A stretch of DNA of 64,000 nucleotides from Nematopogon swammerdamellus (Eukaryota; Arthropoda; Insecta; Lepidoptera; Adelidae). How positions within the stretch are numbered: position 1 is the first letter of the stretch; every line of letters begins with the position of its first letter. The notes under the pieces were generated by a model. It had not been told where the DNA came from, ran no database searches, and saw only the letters and a list, made by a program, of their open reading frames with translations. The DNA is taken from positions 11,547,566 to 11,611,565 of the forward strand of contig OX336340.1 of the NCBI GenBank assembly GCA_946902875.1. The letters are read 5' to 3'. Below, one piece after another: positions 22,316 through 32,099 of the stretch. Position numbers and translations under genes: made by a program.

Positions 22316-23553
22316 AATTCACAGATTTCGTGCCTCACACGACTATCGAGCAAATTGCAAATTAATCTACGGAATTCGAAAAAATATTGTCGCTGAGCGA
22401 CACGAGAAAGTCGGGATAAAGAAAAGGTTAGTTGGGGTCTGATGATGGAACCGGAAGGAAGCCATAGGAACTCCTAAACTACACATGATAAGCCCATCGT
22501 GTTTGGGCTCGTTGGATTTGTCTTCGCAAGTACGCTTGTGATATATGATGTCCAGGGTCCTGATGATGGAGCCGGAATGAAGCCATAGGAACTCCTAAAC
22601 CATGTACCGTGTGGGGTCGGAACTTAAAAAGAATAGCCCCACTGCATCTCTCCCCGTCGCATGTCGTAAAAGTCGACTAAGGGATAAGAAAATTCGTCAG
22701 CCTCGGTAGCTCAGTGGCGCGGTTGGTTAGTCAACTGTTATTAAGCAACGCTGAGCGCGGTCAGTGATTGGATGGGTGACCGCTCGACCGTTGGAGGCTG
22801 ACCGTGGTTCGGATTCCACGTTAAACTGTAGGTCCCTTCCCTTCTTACCTTACTAGGTGGTAGGGTTTATCCCGGCCGGGTTGGTACCACCGCACTGAAC
22901 GAAACGTCGGTCGAAACGGCTATGTAAATAGTTCGTGTTTTCCGTCCAGTTTAGTGTAGCCGACATGAAATGAAGGGAAGCACTGACATGGCACCAAGTT
23001 CACCCTGTGTTATGGGCTGACATCACGGATGTTTTAGGTGATGTAGCCAACCGTGTCAGGTTCCATAAAAAAAAAAAAAACCACACATGATAAATCGACC
23101 GTGTTTGGGCTCGTTCGATTTGTCTTCGCAAGTACTCTAGTCATATGTTATTTCCACTATATTTGGATAAATCCACTATATTTGGGCTCGTTGGATATAG
23201 GAATATAGGTTAGGTTAGAAGATGCGTCGCATTGAATGAACGCTGCACCGGTGCAAGTGCCAAGTACGCACGCTGCGTATATGAATAATGATATAGAAGA
23301 TAAGAATATAGGTTAGGTTAGGTTAGGTTCTAACCTATCCTATATTCCTATATTCAACGAGCCCAAATATGGTGGATTTATCATGTGTAGTTTAGGAGTT
23401 CCTATGGCTTCCTTCCGGCTCCATCATCAGAACCCAACTAACCGTTTCCTTATCCCGACTTTCTCGTGTCGCTCAGCGACAATATTTTTTTGAATTCCGT
23501 AGATTCATTTTCAATGTGCTCGATAGTCGTGTAAGGCACGAAAGCTGTGAATT
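22316..23553. mobile_element. Foldback element J with about 200-bp inverted arms and a SINE in the loop
   Basis: Left arm 22316-22515 and right arm 23355-23553 are inverted copies, roughly nine bases in ten matching by eye (shared text: TTGTCGCTGAGCGACACGAG; GCCATAGGAACTCCTAAACT). The loop holds a SINE-A copy (22604-23080) and short GGTTA repeats near 23312-23330. No coding region recognised. Confidence 0.65.
22604..23080 (+). mobile_element. SINE family A, long form with extra 5' module
   Basis: Order: 5' module (GTACCGTGTGGGGTCGG; CTGCATCTCTCCCCGTCGCA), tRNA-like head from 22696 with A box TAGCTCAGTGG (22707-22717), 5S-like part 22741-22783, B-box-like GGTTCGGATTCC (22806-22817), body, then CCATAAAA tail. 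GTCAGCCTC (22696-22704) can pair with GAGGCTGAC (22794-22802). Nearly the same sequence as 57905-58376. Confidence 0.88.
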
Positions 23554-23946
23554 TTTCTATATCTTTCGTAAAATGTTTCGTAGAGGTGCTACGCGCGCTA
23601 CATACGGTGGCTACGCCCGGCGCGCGCCGTCACAGTGCTACGAGCGCGGCGCTGCGCGGGCGGGGCGGCGGGGGCGCTAGGCGGCCACACCTGTTGCGCT
23701 CCTGTGAAATAAATTGGTCACACCCAACGTCTTTATTCTGCTGAGACTAGAGAAATACGTAGCTACACATAAGTATGTACCTACGCACATTTTAGTCTTC
23801 TTTTTATATGGTTTTACATTAAAATCAATTTAAATAAACAAACAAATAAACGTCTATCCAGAGGTCTATCTAGCGTTGCAATGAAACAGTGGATATTTAT
23901 TCTTGATCATTCGGGACAACATCGGAATTATTTAATTCAAATTAAC

Positions 23947-25500
23947 TTTTTTTTTTTTTATTGCTACCGAACTGGGTGGCTCTGTCCGAGGTCGCAACCT
24001 CAGGCGCAGCCAATTTCACCCCCGAGGAGGTGCCAGTCCGGCTTGGAGGTGGACTAATGTTGCTGGGGAAAGGCTATTAACCCGCGATTTGAAGATCCGT
24101 GGATTGTAGGAGTGGGGGAAGATATTCCCTGGCAGCCCGTTCCACACCTTTGCAGTGCGACACAAGAACGATTTAGAGAATCGTGCAGTTCGAAGAACTC
24201 TTCTGTCGACTACAAACGGGTGTTCCGCGAGAGTATGGCGGGTTTGGCGAAGGCGAACAGGAGGAGGAGGGATAAGGGAAGCAAGCTCGTCAGAGCAGCG
24301 GCCATAGTAGTACCGATAAAACAGGCTCAATGACCCAACGATACGTCTGTGCTTTAGAGGTTGAAGGTCCTTTGTGAGTACAGAGTCACCAATGAGGCGA
24401 ATGGCTCGTCGCTGAATAGAATCCAAGGCTGAAAGAAGGTACTCAGGGGAACCCTCCCAAAGATGACTGCAATATTCCATCACCGGTCTTACTTGTGCTT
24501 TGTAGAGTGTAAGCAGTTGGACCGGCGTGAAAAAACGCCGACATCGGTAAAGGACCCCTAATTTTCGAAACGCTAGTTTTGCCTTGGACTCTATGAACGA
24601 TCGAAACCCAACGTCCCTGGACACCTCCATACCCAGGACGCCCAGACTACCATCGTTGGGGACTTGGCTGCCCTAAAAAGTGGCTTGGAGAGGAAACGGA
24701 TCAGCCTTAGTAGAGAAGGCGCAAGCTTGCGTCTTGGCTACGTTGAAGTTGACCAAGTTCTTCTTCCCCCAATAGGATACTTTTTCGAGAACCTGGTCAA
24801 CCCGAGCAACAGTTTCGCGTCTCGCGTTTGCTGCTGAGGCCTCTCTACCCTTCCAGTCCTTGATGAACCCTTCGTGCACCGTGCTGTGGTCCGCGTAACA
24901 GTGTATTTCGCCGAGCGAGAGCATGTCGTTGATGAACAATAAAAACAGCGTAGGCGACAGCACGGATCCTTGTGGAACACCAGCATTGATTGAGTAGTCG
25001 GCCGAGCAGGCTCCATCTAGGGTGACAAAGATCGACCGACCACTCAAAAAGCTGGAGATCCAAGTGCACAGTTTTGTAGGGACACCGTAGGCCGGAAGCT
25101 TGCTTAAGAGTCCCCGGTGCCAGACGCGATCAAATGCTTTGGATATGTCCAGAGCGACCGCCAGCGATTCCCCAAAACCATCGAGCCTTTCAGCCCATAA
25201 ATGCGTGACGTACGCCAGAAGATCTCCAGTCAACCTTTGCTTGCGAAAGCCGTATTGTTTGTCGTCGAGGAGTTTAGAGTCTTCTAGGTACGTCAGGAGC
25301 GCTGAGTTGACAATACGCTGCATAACCTTACTCAAAAGTGAGGTTATCGCAATAGGGCGATAGTTCGATGCGTTCGCTGGGTCCCCCTTCTTGGGGACCG
25401 GCTGGACCGAAGCTCTCTTCCAGCAAGAAGGCATTATACCTACTTGCTTGCTGCTCAGCGCGCTAGATAAGACAATAGCGTCATCAATGATTATAAAGTT
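23947..25500 (-). pseudogene. Jockey-clade non-LTR retrotransposon, 5'-truncated, one stop and damaged RT active site
   Basis: One minus-strand frame stays open from about 25,593 to 24,016 except for a single TAG at 24673-24675. Reverse-transcriptase motifs in order: KKGDPANASNYRPIAITSLL, ALDISKAFDRVW, NAGVPQGSVLSP, then CYADHSTVHEG where the active site should read YADD; the second Asp is His (codon 24,886-24,888). The thumb/C-terminal part (LYKAQVRPVMEYCSHLWEG; KVWNGLP) is typical of Jockey. It ends in AATAAA and a poly(A) at 23947-23962. The N-terminal endonuclease is missing. Not expected to be active. Confidence 0.85.
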
Positions 25501-25599
25501 ATAAAACTTATTCACACGGGCATTGTCGTCGGCTCCCGTCTGTTCTGTTCCTGCGCGGACTAGCGCATGGCGCGCGGCGCAAGCGAAGGACACAGCTAT

Positions 25600-28296
25600 C
25601 TAGATGCCGCGATATGAGACTTGTAAATGAATGATGTGTATCTGCGATTGTTTTAAGAGACTACGTGAGAATGTGCGGTGGAGACGCAGCGGTCTTTCAA
25701 CGTATTTCCTCGTCAAAGCCTTTTACTTAATAAACTTTTCAGGCTGGGAACATCATTCCTAAGAAAAGTTTGGCATTGCATTAATAAATTTAATGCTATT
25801 TTTTGACTGTCATAGGCAATAATACGTTTAGTTATTTTAATGTTGTTCAAACCTGTGGTACAAGTTTGTAACTTTCTTGCTAAGAATGTATTTTTGTGTA
25901 CTTATTTATATTCGAAGCATCGATTTTTAAACTGCGAGTAAATTTTTTTGTCGAAACTTTACATGTCTGAATACGCTATAAATGCTATCTACTGCAACAG
26001 CTAGGAGCAGTTTGGAAGCACACATCAAACAATGCTGACGATGAACTAGATTTTGTTTAAACTTAGCGCGTGAATGCTTCCAGTATTTTAGAGTAGGTAG
26101 CGGATATTGCTCAACTTGCGACTGTGTCTTATCTTCGTTAGAGTCAATAGCGATCAACATCGCGATCGCGATAGTAATATCATACTTCTGGGTATATAGT
26201 TTACCTTATCTTCGGACATCGCTGGCCAAACCAGCTTGAAGTGATAAGCACTGAGAAATTGCCTAAGTATGGTTTTATGAAATCGTTTCAACGAGCACAA
26301 ATTGAATGTTTGCCTTTTTTTTTCTTCCAAATTTAATGAATACAATATAATACAATAAAACAGCAATAATACCGTATACTATTGCTGTTTGTGGCAATTA
26401 GCCAAGTGTGGCAGGTAGGTACGTAGGTATGTTCGTATACATATGTAGATAGATATGCAACGATGAGAGGCCGAAATTCCCCAGTGATTATTAGGTTTAC
26501 ACGAAAGACAAAGAAGCCGGTTGTATCGACGATGGAACAATAGCGTATTTTTCGAAGGACATCTGCCATCTTTCCGGTCGCTGACGCCGCCGCCGCTGCC
26601 GTCGCTCCGCCGCCGCGCCGCTCCCCGCGCCGCTCCCCGCCCCCGACCCCCGCCCCGCGGTGCTCCGCAGCGGAAGTCGTCTCGTCATTTGCTGTTCCTA
26701 CCTACGCACTATTCTGAGGCACCAATGGCGGCGGGGGAAGCGGTGATCAGGTCCTACTGGAAATCGATGTATTTATATGTAATTCTCCGATGTGCTCCAC
26801 CAATTTGTGAGCGTGGCCTATTTTCGTGTGGACCCCAGCCGTCCCTGAAGCCTGAATAAATAACAAAATGACTGATTGATACCAACACCTAGTAAGGGAA
26901 AAATTTTAATAGTTTTTTTTAGTTCTGTGGAATTTGTTCAAAATTACCAATGACAATACTTAGTTTTTTTTATTTCCTAACATATTTTGAAACTGAACGA
27001 CCAAAAGTAGGGTTTACTCGTTTTGGTACCTATTCTACCAGCCGTATAGAGATTCACCTATTCGGGATTTTCCTTCGGTTGGTGGGTACTCCATCTGTAC
27101 ATGTAATAAAAATAGTATGTGAAATATATTGAAAATATTTGCAAAACTGTTACTACCTCATACTTTTTTAGGCTTCCGTACCTAAAGGTTCCATGGCCCT
27201 TCCAGCTTCTCCTTATGTTGCTCCTCCGTGGTTATGTGATGAAGCGATAATATGCATTATTCTTCTTCAGGTGAGCGCATTTCCTGACTTCTACTACAAC
27301 TTGCGTGTCCTCAAATGGCGTGTGAACAAGTTGTCTGATGATTTTATTGTCCACTCATAGCTGGCTTGGCGCCTCACTGAGCGTGGTTTCCGAGGAAAGG
27401 GTGTTATTGTGTGTGTCTGACTGACTGCCTTCATTCGAGTGACCGTTAGCCGCAGCCGTCGGCACTACATAGAAAAAAAAATACGCGAGCGAAGCCATGA
27501 ACTTAGCTAGTATACAATAATAACATTGATTATATCTAAAGATGTGCTAGGTAACAAATCTATATTTTGGTCAGAGATGTCGATCTCATAAAGTTAGCCA
27601 GCCGCACTTGTTATTCAACATCTTGTGTCGAACCACCGACATCCGACGAGAGAACATCTCGGGCAGGATGCGCTAACCTAACCATAGCGTGCAGTTACAT
27701 CGTGATTCTGCAACAATAGTAAGGTCGAAGGACGTTTGCAAATGCTGGCGTAATTTCACGATCCAGCGAGCACAATTCAATATTTGGCAATTTGATTTTC
27801 TCAAAAACTTAACATGCAAACGAAGATGGCCGTGCGTGACCTCCAGCTGGAAATTCGTGTTGTATAGTCGTTTCTAAATCATTATGTGTATCAACACTTC
27901 TAGAACGTTGTCATGTAGTGAGCACTCGCACTCGCTTGTCTCTTGTAGTGTTTCCGAGGAGGGACTCTCAGCTAGTTGGTTGGTTGAAGACGTACGAGTA
28001 TATGCGGTAGATAGAGCCGACTGTACCTCGCGCGCAAACAGAACAAGGCTCTGGCTGGAGTAGCTGATGGTGAGGTTCTGCGCGAGCGAGGAAATGAACA
28101 AACACCGGATGCTTGATGTTAATTACAATTCTCTACTCATTTTCTGTATCTCATTGTCAGTCGACCCAGCTCGGTATGAGCCAGCCCAGCTCACATACTG
28201 ACGTGATGTCTACTCCACTCCACACCTACCTAACCTACATTGCATACCTATCTACACCTGCCAGCTTTTGCAAAAACATAGGTAATCGATTTGTTG
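25600..28296. other. Intergenic, no gene recognised
   Basis: Includes a strongly GC-rich patch at about 26,575-26,690, whose open frames are low-complexity Arg/Pro/Ala, and a small SINE-like fragment at 27,361-27,440. The rest is AT-rich without protein-like pattern. Confidence 0.45.
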
Positions 28297-28683
28297 TAAT
28301 GAGTTTTAGGTTTCCGTATCCATTCAGCCCATTACTAAGCCTACGCCGTCCTGTCTGTCCGTCTGTCCGAGGGCTGTATCTTTTGAACCGTAATAGGTAG
28401 CCGGATGAAGTTTCTGATATTAAAATTTATCAAATCACAAAATATGTGTTATTTATTATGGCGGATATGCTAACAAATAATAAAAAGCAAAAAGTATAAA
28501 ATTGAGCCAATACAAATACTAGTTTTTAAAGTTCTTTATTTTTACTCTATCGTGTACATACAAGCGTCATACTTGGTGTGATTATAGTGCAAACTCTAAA
28601 ATAAAAAATAAAATAAAAACAGGCCAAATATGTGGCGGGACCCTTGGTGCACGAGTCCGACTCGCACTTGGCCGGGTTTTTTA
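28297..28683 (+). mobile_element. Interspersed repeat H, compact complete copy
   Basis: Starts TTTTAGGTTTCCGTATCC, has CCTGTCTGTCCGTCTGTCC near 28350-28370, and ends GTCCGACTCGCACTTGGCCG. Clearest example of the family in the window. Confidence 0.7.
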
Positions 28684-28833
28684 TTTATTTAAATATACTT
28701 GCTTTTTATGTCGAACTCGAAACATCTAGATACACGGAAACATTGAAATTGAAAGCAGAAAAAATTTCAAGGAAAATATTTCAGCCGGTACCGGCCGGTG
28801 TCCGAGTCAAAGTCGAATTTCTAATATCGTCCT

Positions 28834-28990
28834 GGGATAGCTCAGTTGGAAGAGCAGTGTTTTCCATTTGTTTTCAACTATTTTCAACAGTGTTTTATGT
28901 TTTCCAAAGATCGTGGGTTCGAGTGCTACCTCAGATAATGTGGTAGGGGCTGAAATGTTTTTCGTTCTACATAAAAACAAGATTCTATTG
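28834..28990 (+). mobile_element. tRNA-like SINE or tRNA pseudogene (family D)
   Basis: GGGATAGCTCAGTTGGAAGAG matches a tRNA A box and D arm, and GTGGGTTCGAGTGC resembles a T arm, but about 60 nt lie between them and no acceptor stem closes. Best read as a tRNA-derived SINE head. It follows H closely. Confidence 0.5.
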
Positions 28991-29039
28991 TAAAACATAA
29001 TAACGTTGTGAACAACAATAACAAATCACTCTTATTTAA

Positions 29040-29345
29040 AACTAGCTTTTGCCCGCGGCTTCGCTCGCGTGAAATTCGTATTTCAAAAGAAGAAAGTACC
29101 TAAGTCATTAAGGGCGAGGCCGAAGGCTGAGCTGCGTTCAGGTTAATGATAAACCTTCTCGAATAAAGTATGTAACTACTGGCGAGGCCGAAGGCCGAGC
29201 TCCTTTCAGGTAAACGATATTTTCTCGAGGAAACTAAGTTACTACTTAATGGCAACGCCGAAGGCGGAGCTCCATATAGTTACTTTCTCAAATAAAGTAA
29301 CTAAGGGCGAGGCCGAACGCCAAGCTGCGTTCGCGTAAACGATAT
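29040..29345. repeat. Four diverged tandem units in a CCCGCGGCTTCGCTCGCG-type repeat
   Basis: Begins with the widespread insect repeat phrase TTTTGCCCGCGGCTTCGCTC, then four units, each with GGCGAGGCCGAAGGC-like text at about 29114, 29179, 29251 and 29306, spaced roughly 55-72 bp. Confidence 0.55.
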
Positions 29346-29486
29346 TATATTATATCTAAGATAGCAAGTCTTAGATATAATAATCGCAATATAATAATTT
29401 CTAAAATTCGTCAATTTAGTTTTAGGATCATACATAGAGTCTACATGGAGTCTACAAACTCAGTATCTCATAAAACAAAGTAAGTA

Positions 29487-29802
29487 GCGCCATACCGGAG
29501 ACTTTCCTGGATTGCTGGCTATACTGGACTAGAGGAGAACATAGCCGAGGCTGCTATGCGGCCATCTTACATCCAGTACGGTGGTATCAACCCAGCCGAC
29601 TACAATTTGAGCCTACCACCTAGTAAGGTGCAAGGGAAGCGTCCTACAGTTTTACACCGGTTCCGAATGGTGAAGCAGCAGGTGTAGGTATACACGTACA
29701 TTTTTTCGTCAGAAAAAGCTCATTGGTACACGCCGACCGGATTCGAACCTCGGACCTCTCGCATGAGAAACCGATGCCCAAACCACTCGGCCACCCGCCG
29801 CT
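29487..29802 (-). mobile_element. SINE family B, with tRNA-like head
   Basis: The minus-strand head at 29802-29731 reads GGTGGCCGAGTGGTTTGGGC (A box) and GAGGTTCGAATCCGGTCGGC (perfect B box), close to a complete tRNA body. The body shares CCTTACTAGGTGGTAGG-type text with family A. The 3' tail is missing in this copy. Confidence 0.75.
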
Positions 29803-29999
29803 TTTTATGACTCCATGACCATCCCTTACAGATTTATTATATTGATTAATTTTGATTTTATGTTAAAAAATTATCATGTTTATTATTTCAGTTGATATGT
29901 GAAACAATTACAAGGAAAACATTACCTATGTATAACCTTAGGTAAAGCCTCAGTATTTAGTACCTAATACAAGTCTTATATGAGCAACTGAAGTAAAAT

Positions 30000-30848
30000 A
30001 TAATTAAACCTATGTATGTACCTACTTGTTGTAATAAGCCTACCTAGGATTACTCCTACCTGGAACTGGTTGCGTATGTGTTGGCATTTACGACAGTTTC
30101 AATTATTTGTATGCGAGGCGGGATGGCCATCCTTCGCATACAAATTAATCCAAGCTTCGGCCTAATCCCCTCGGTCTCCAGGTAACCCCAACCGGCCTCT
30201 GTCTTCCATGGATGCCACCAGACGGCCAGTGTGGTTGCCGACACCCGTACCAGAAGATTGAGGGCGAGACAGCGTGATTGAGATTCACACGTGGCCAAAA
30301 TAAAAATAATTGGACGCATAATTAGTCAGCGACGACGTTGCTCTGAGGAGGTCGGCTCCGTTCCAGCTCGTTTGAGGCCGCGAAGAGGTCAGCGCGCCGC
30401 CGCCGCGCCGCCGGTTCCTCATCGCAGCGGATGCGGCGCCGGGCGCCCCAAACCGGACGGAACTATTCCACCTGAGCACATCCCGCACCCACACACTCAC
30501 ACCCGGAACACACACACACACACTCAACCTGCGCTGAGCTATCTCCACACAGCCGATCTAAAGGCAGGCGGCCATCGTGCAGACGTGGTGAATTTACAAT
30601 TTACTGATGTTTCCTTAGTTTTCCGTTCGTATGCATTTAGGAATAAATTTTGAGCACATAATCAACATAGGAATGACATCACCCTTCATTTGAAATTTTA
30701 GTTCAGTCCGGCGCGACCATATAATCCTCGTGAGAGTCTTCGTTCTTCAGGAGAACGTTCATGCCAGCAGCGGGACAACACAAAAGGAATGATTACATCA
30801 CAGTAGTAACATTATTTTATGTAAATGAATGAGCCAATACTTATAAGA
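30000..30848. other. Intergenic, with a GC-rich patch and CA repeat
   Basis: GC-rich sequence at about 30,365-30,455 is followed by CACACACACAC near 30,512. The open frames here are compositional. No gene recognised. Confidence 0.4.
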
Positions 30849-30849
30849 A

Positions 30850-31690
30850 AAAACCGGCCAAGTACGAGTCGGACAGGCGCATCGAGATTTCCGGAACGCA
30901 AATTTTTTTTTTTTTTTTAAAAACACGTTTATTGTATGGGGACCCTCCCTTAACTTATTACTTTTTTATTCTTTGTAGTTATATCCGCCAAAATAACACA
31001 TATTCTGTAAAAAAATAACAGGCTAGCTATTACGGTTTCAAAGATACCGTCATCGCACGGACGGACGGACTGACAGGCCGACAGACGTTGTAGGCTTAGT
31101 ATAGGGTTGCCATAAAGATGCAGGTACTGACCGGGACACTATATCAAACCCTAAGAAAAGTTGGTTGTCTTTGAGCGGGGAAATGCAGCACCTGTTCTAT
31201 GAATATTAAATTAAATTTTAGATGATAGGTACTCGTATCTTTTACATTTAAGGATAGATTATGCATAAATTCTATTAGATATTTAAGTAGGCAATAGTTT
31301 TAAATGTCCATAGCCAATGAATTATAGGCCCCAGAAAAGTGTCCGATTCAGAACGATCCACGTAGCTCTGTAAGCTCACAGTCAAAAGTCTTCACTGAAC
31401 GTTCGTTGTATATGTATACACTTAATTGACATCTGCGACTGAAATCTGCGGACTTATGATGCCTGAAACGCTCTGTAAGGAGTGTTGGGAAATAAGACGA
31501 AACACTAAACCCTTTAAATATTTTTTTGATAATATTAGTATGGATAAAACTAACTGGCTTTTGGTTCCAGATCGGGACATTTGGTGGTCAGGCGGGACGA
31601 CCGGGACTGAGATTCTAAACCGGTGACAAGTCCCGGTGTACCGGGACGAATGGCAACCCTAGCTTAGGCTTCCGTACGGGGTACCACTTA
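30850..31690 (-). mobile_element. Interspersed repeat H, split by another element
   Basis: On the plus strand it begins AAACCGGCCAAGTACGAGTC and continues to GACAGACGTTGTAGGCTTAG at 31105; the remaining end (GCTTAGGCTTCCGTACGG) lies after 31658. Confidence 0.6.
31108..31658. mobile_element. DNA-transposon-like element I inserted in repeat H
   Basis: Starts AGGGTTGCCATAAAG and ends ACGAATGGCAACCCT, an 11-bp inverted terminal match. Sub-terminal GACCGGGACA and GTCCCGGTGTACCGGGAC add further symmetry. About 550 bp with no transposase, so non-autonomous. Confidence 0.55.
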
Positions 31691-31816
31691 GGTTTCGCAC
31701 CAAGACGAAGCTGCGTAGTGTTCGGCATGCCTTACACTAATAACAATGAAGACTTGAGCGGGGTTTTCGTCGAGATAACTACTACAACTCGATTCGGTAG
31801 TAAAATTTTAGCGCCA

Positions 31817-31850
31817 TATAAAGTCAGTCATTGTTCTTACACACACAGTA
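31817..31850 (+). promoter_or_regulatory. Core promoter of the cuticular gene: TATA box and likely start site
   Basis: TATAAA at 31817-31822. An ACAGTA initiator-like sequence lies near 31845-31850, about 29-30 bp downstream, the usual TATA-to-start distance. This predicts a 5' UTR of about 125 nt before the ATG at 31972. TATA promoters are common in insect cuticle genes. Confidence 0.5.
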
Positions 31851-31971
31851 ATAAGCGAGACTACGCGCCGCACGATCCTCGACCGGATACTTCTGGTCGA
31901 TACGAAATCATATCCGAAAATGCAGAGCTGACTGCGGGGATTTAGGGAAAAGTTCGTTTGAAAGGACAAAG

Positions 31972-32099
31972 ATGTATAAAAGTGTTGTAGCGTGTGTGAT
32001 GTTGTGTTGGTGTTGCTCCGGTCAGGTTATCCCGAGCAAGTCGCGAACTGTAGACGGTGACTACAACAGTGTCAACACGGATGGATCCTTCGATTTTGG
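31972..32099 (+). CDS. Cuticular protein exon 1 (start, signal peptide)
   Basis: The ATG in GGACAAAGATGT opens a hydrophobic signal peptide followed by QVIPSKSRTVDGDY. Donor GG|GTGAAT, leaving two bases. Without splicing the frame hits TGA at once, which supports the donor. Confidence 0.85.

Noticed and set aside
23312..23335. GGTTAGGTTAGGTTAGGTT resembles the insect TTAGG telomere repeat
   Set aside because: Only about four units, inside the loop of a foldback element; far too short for a telomere and explained by local repeat slippage.
26521..26859. 112-codon open frame in a GC-rich patch
   Set aside because: Arg/Pro/Ala-rich in several frames at once, the signature of base composition rather than coding.
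28839..28930. Possible intron-containing tRNA gene
   Set aside because: D-arm and T-arm text is present, but the spacing is far too long and no acceptor stem closes.
29731..29802. Possible functional tRNA gene
   Set aside because: A and B boxes are excellent, but the sequence continues into a SINE body and a sister copy lies at 33440; it is a SINE head.
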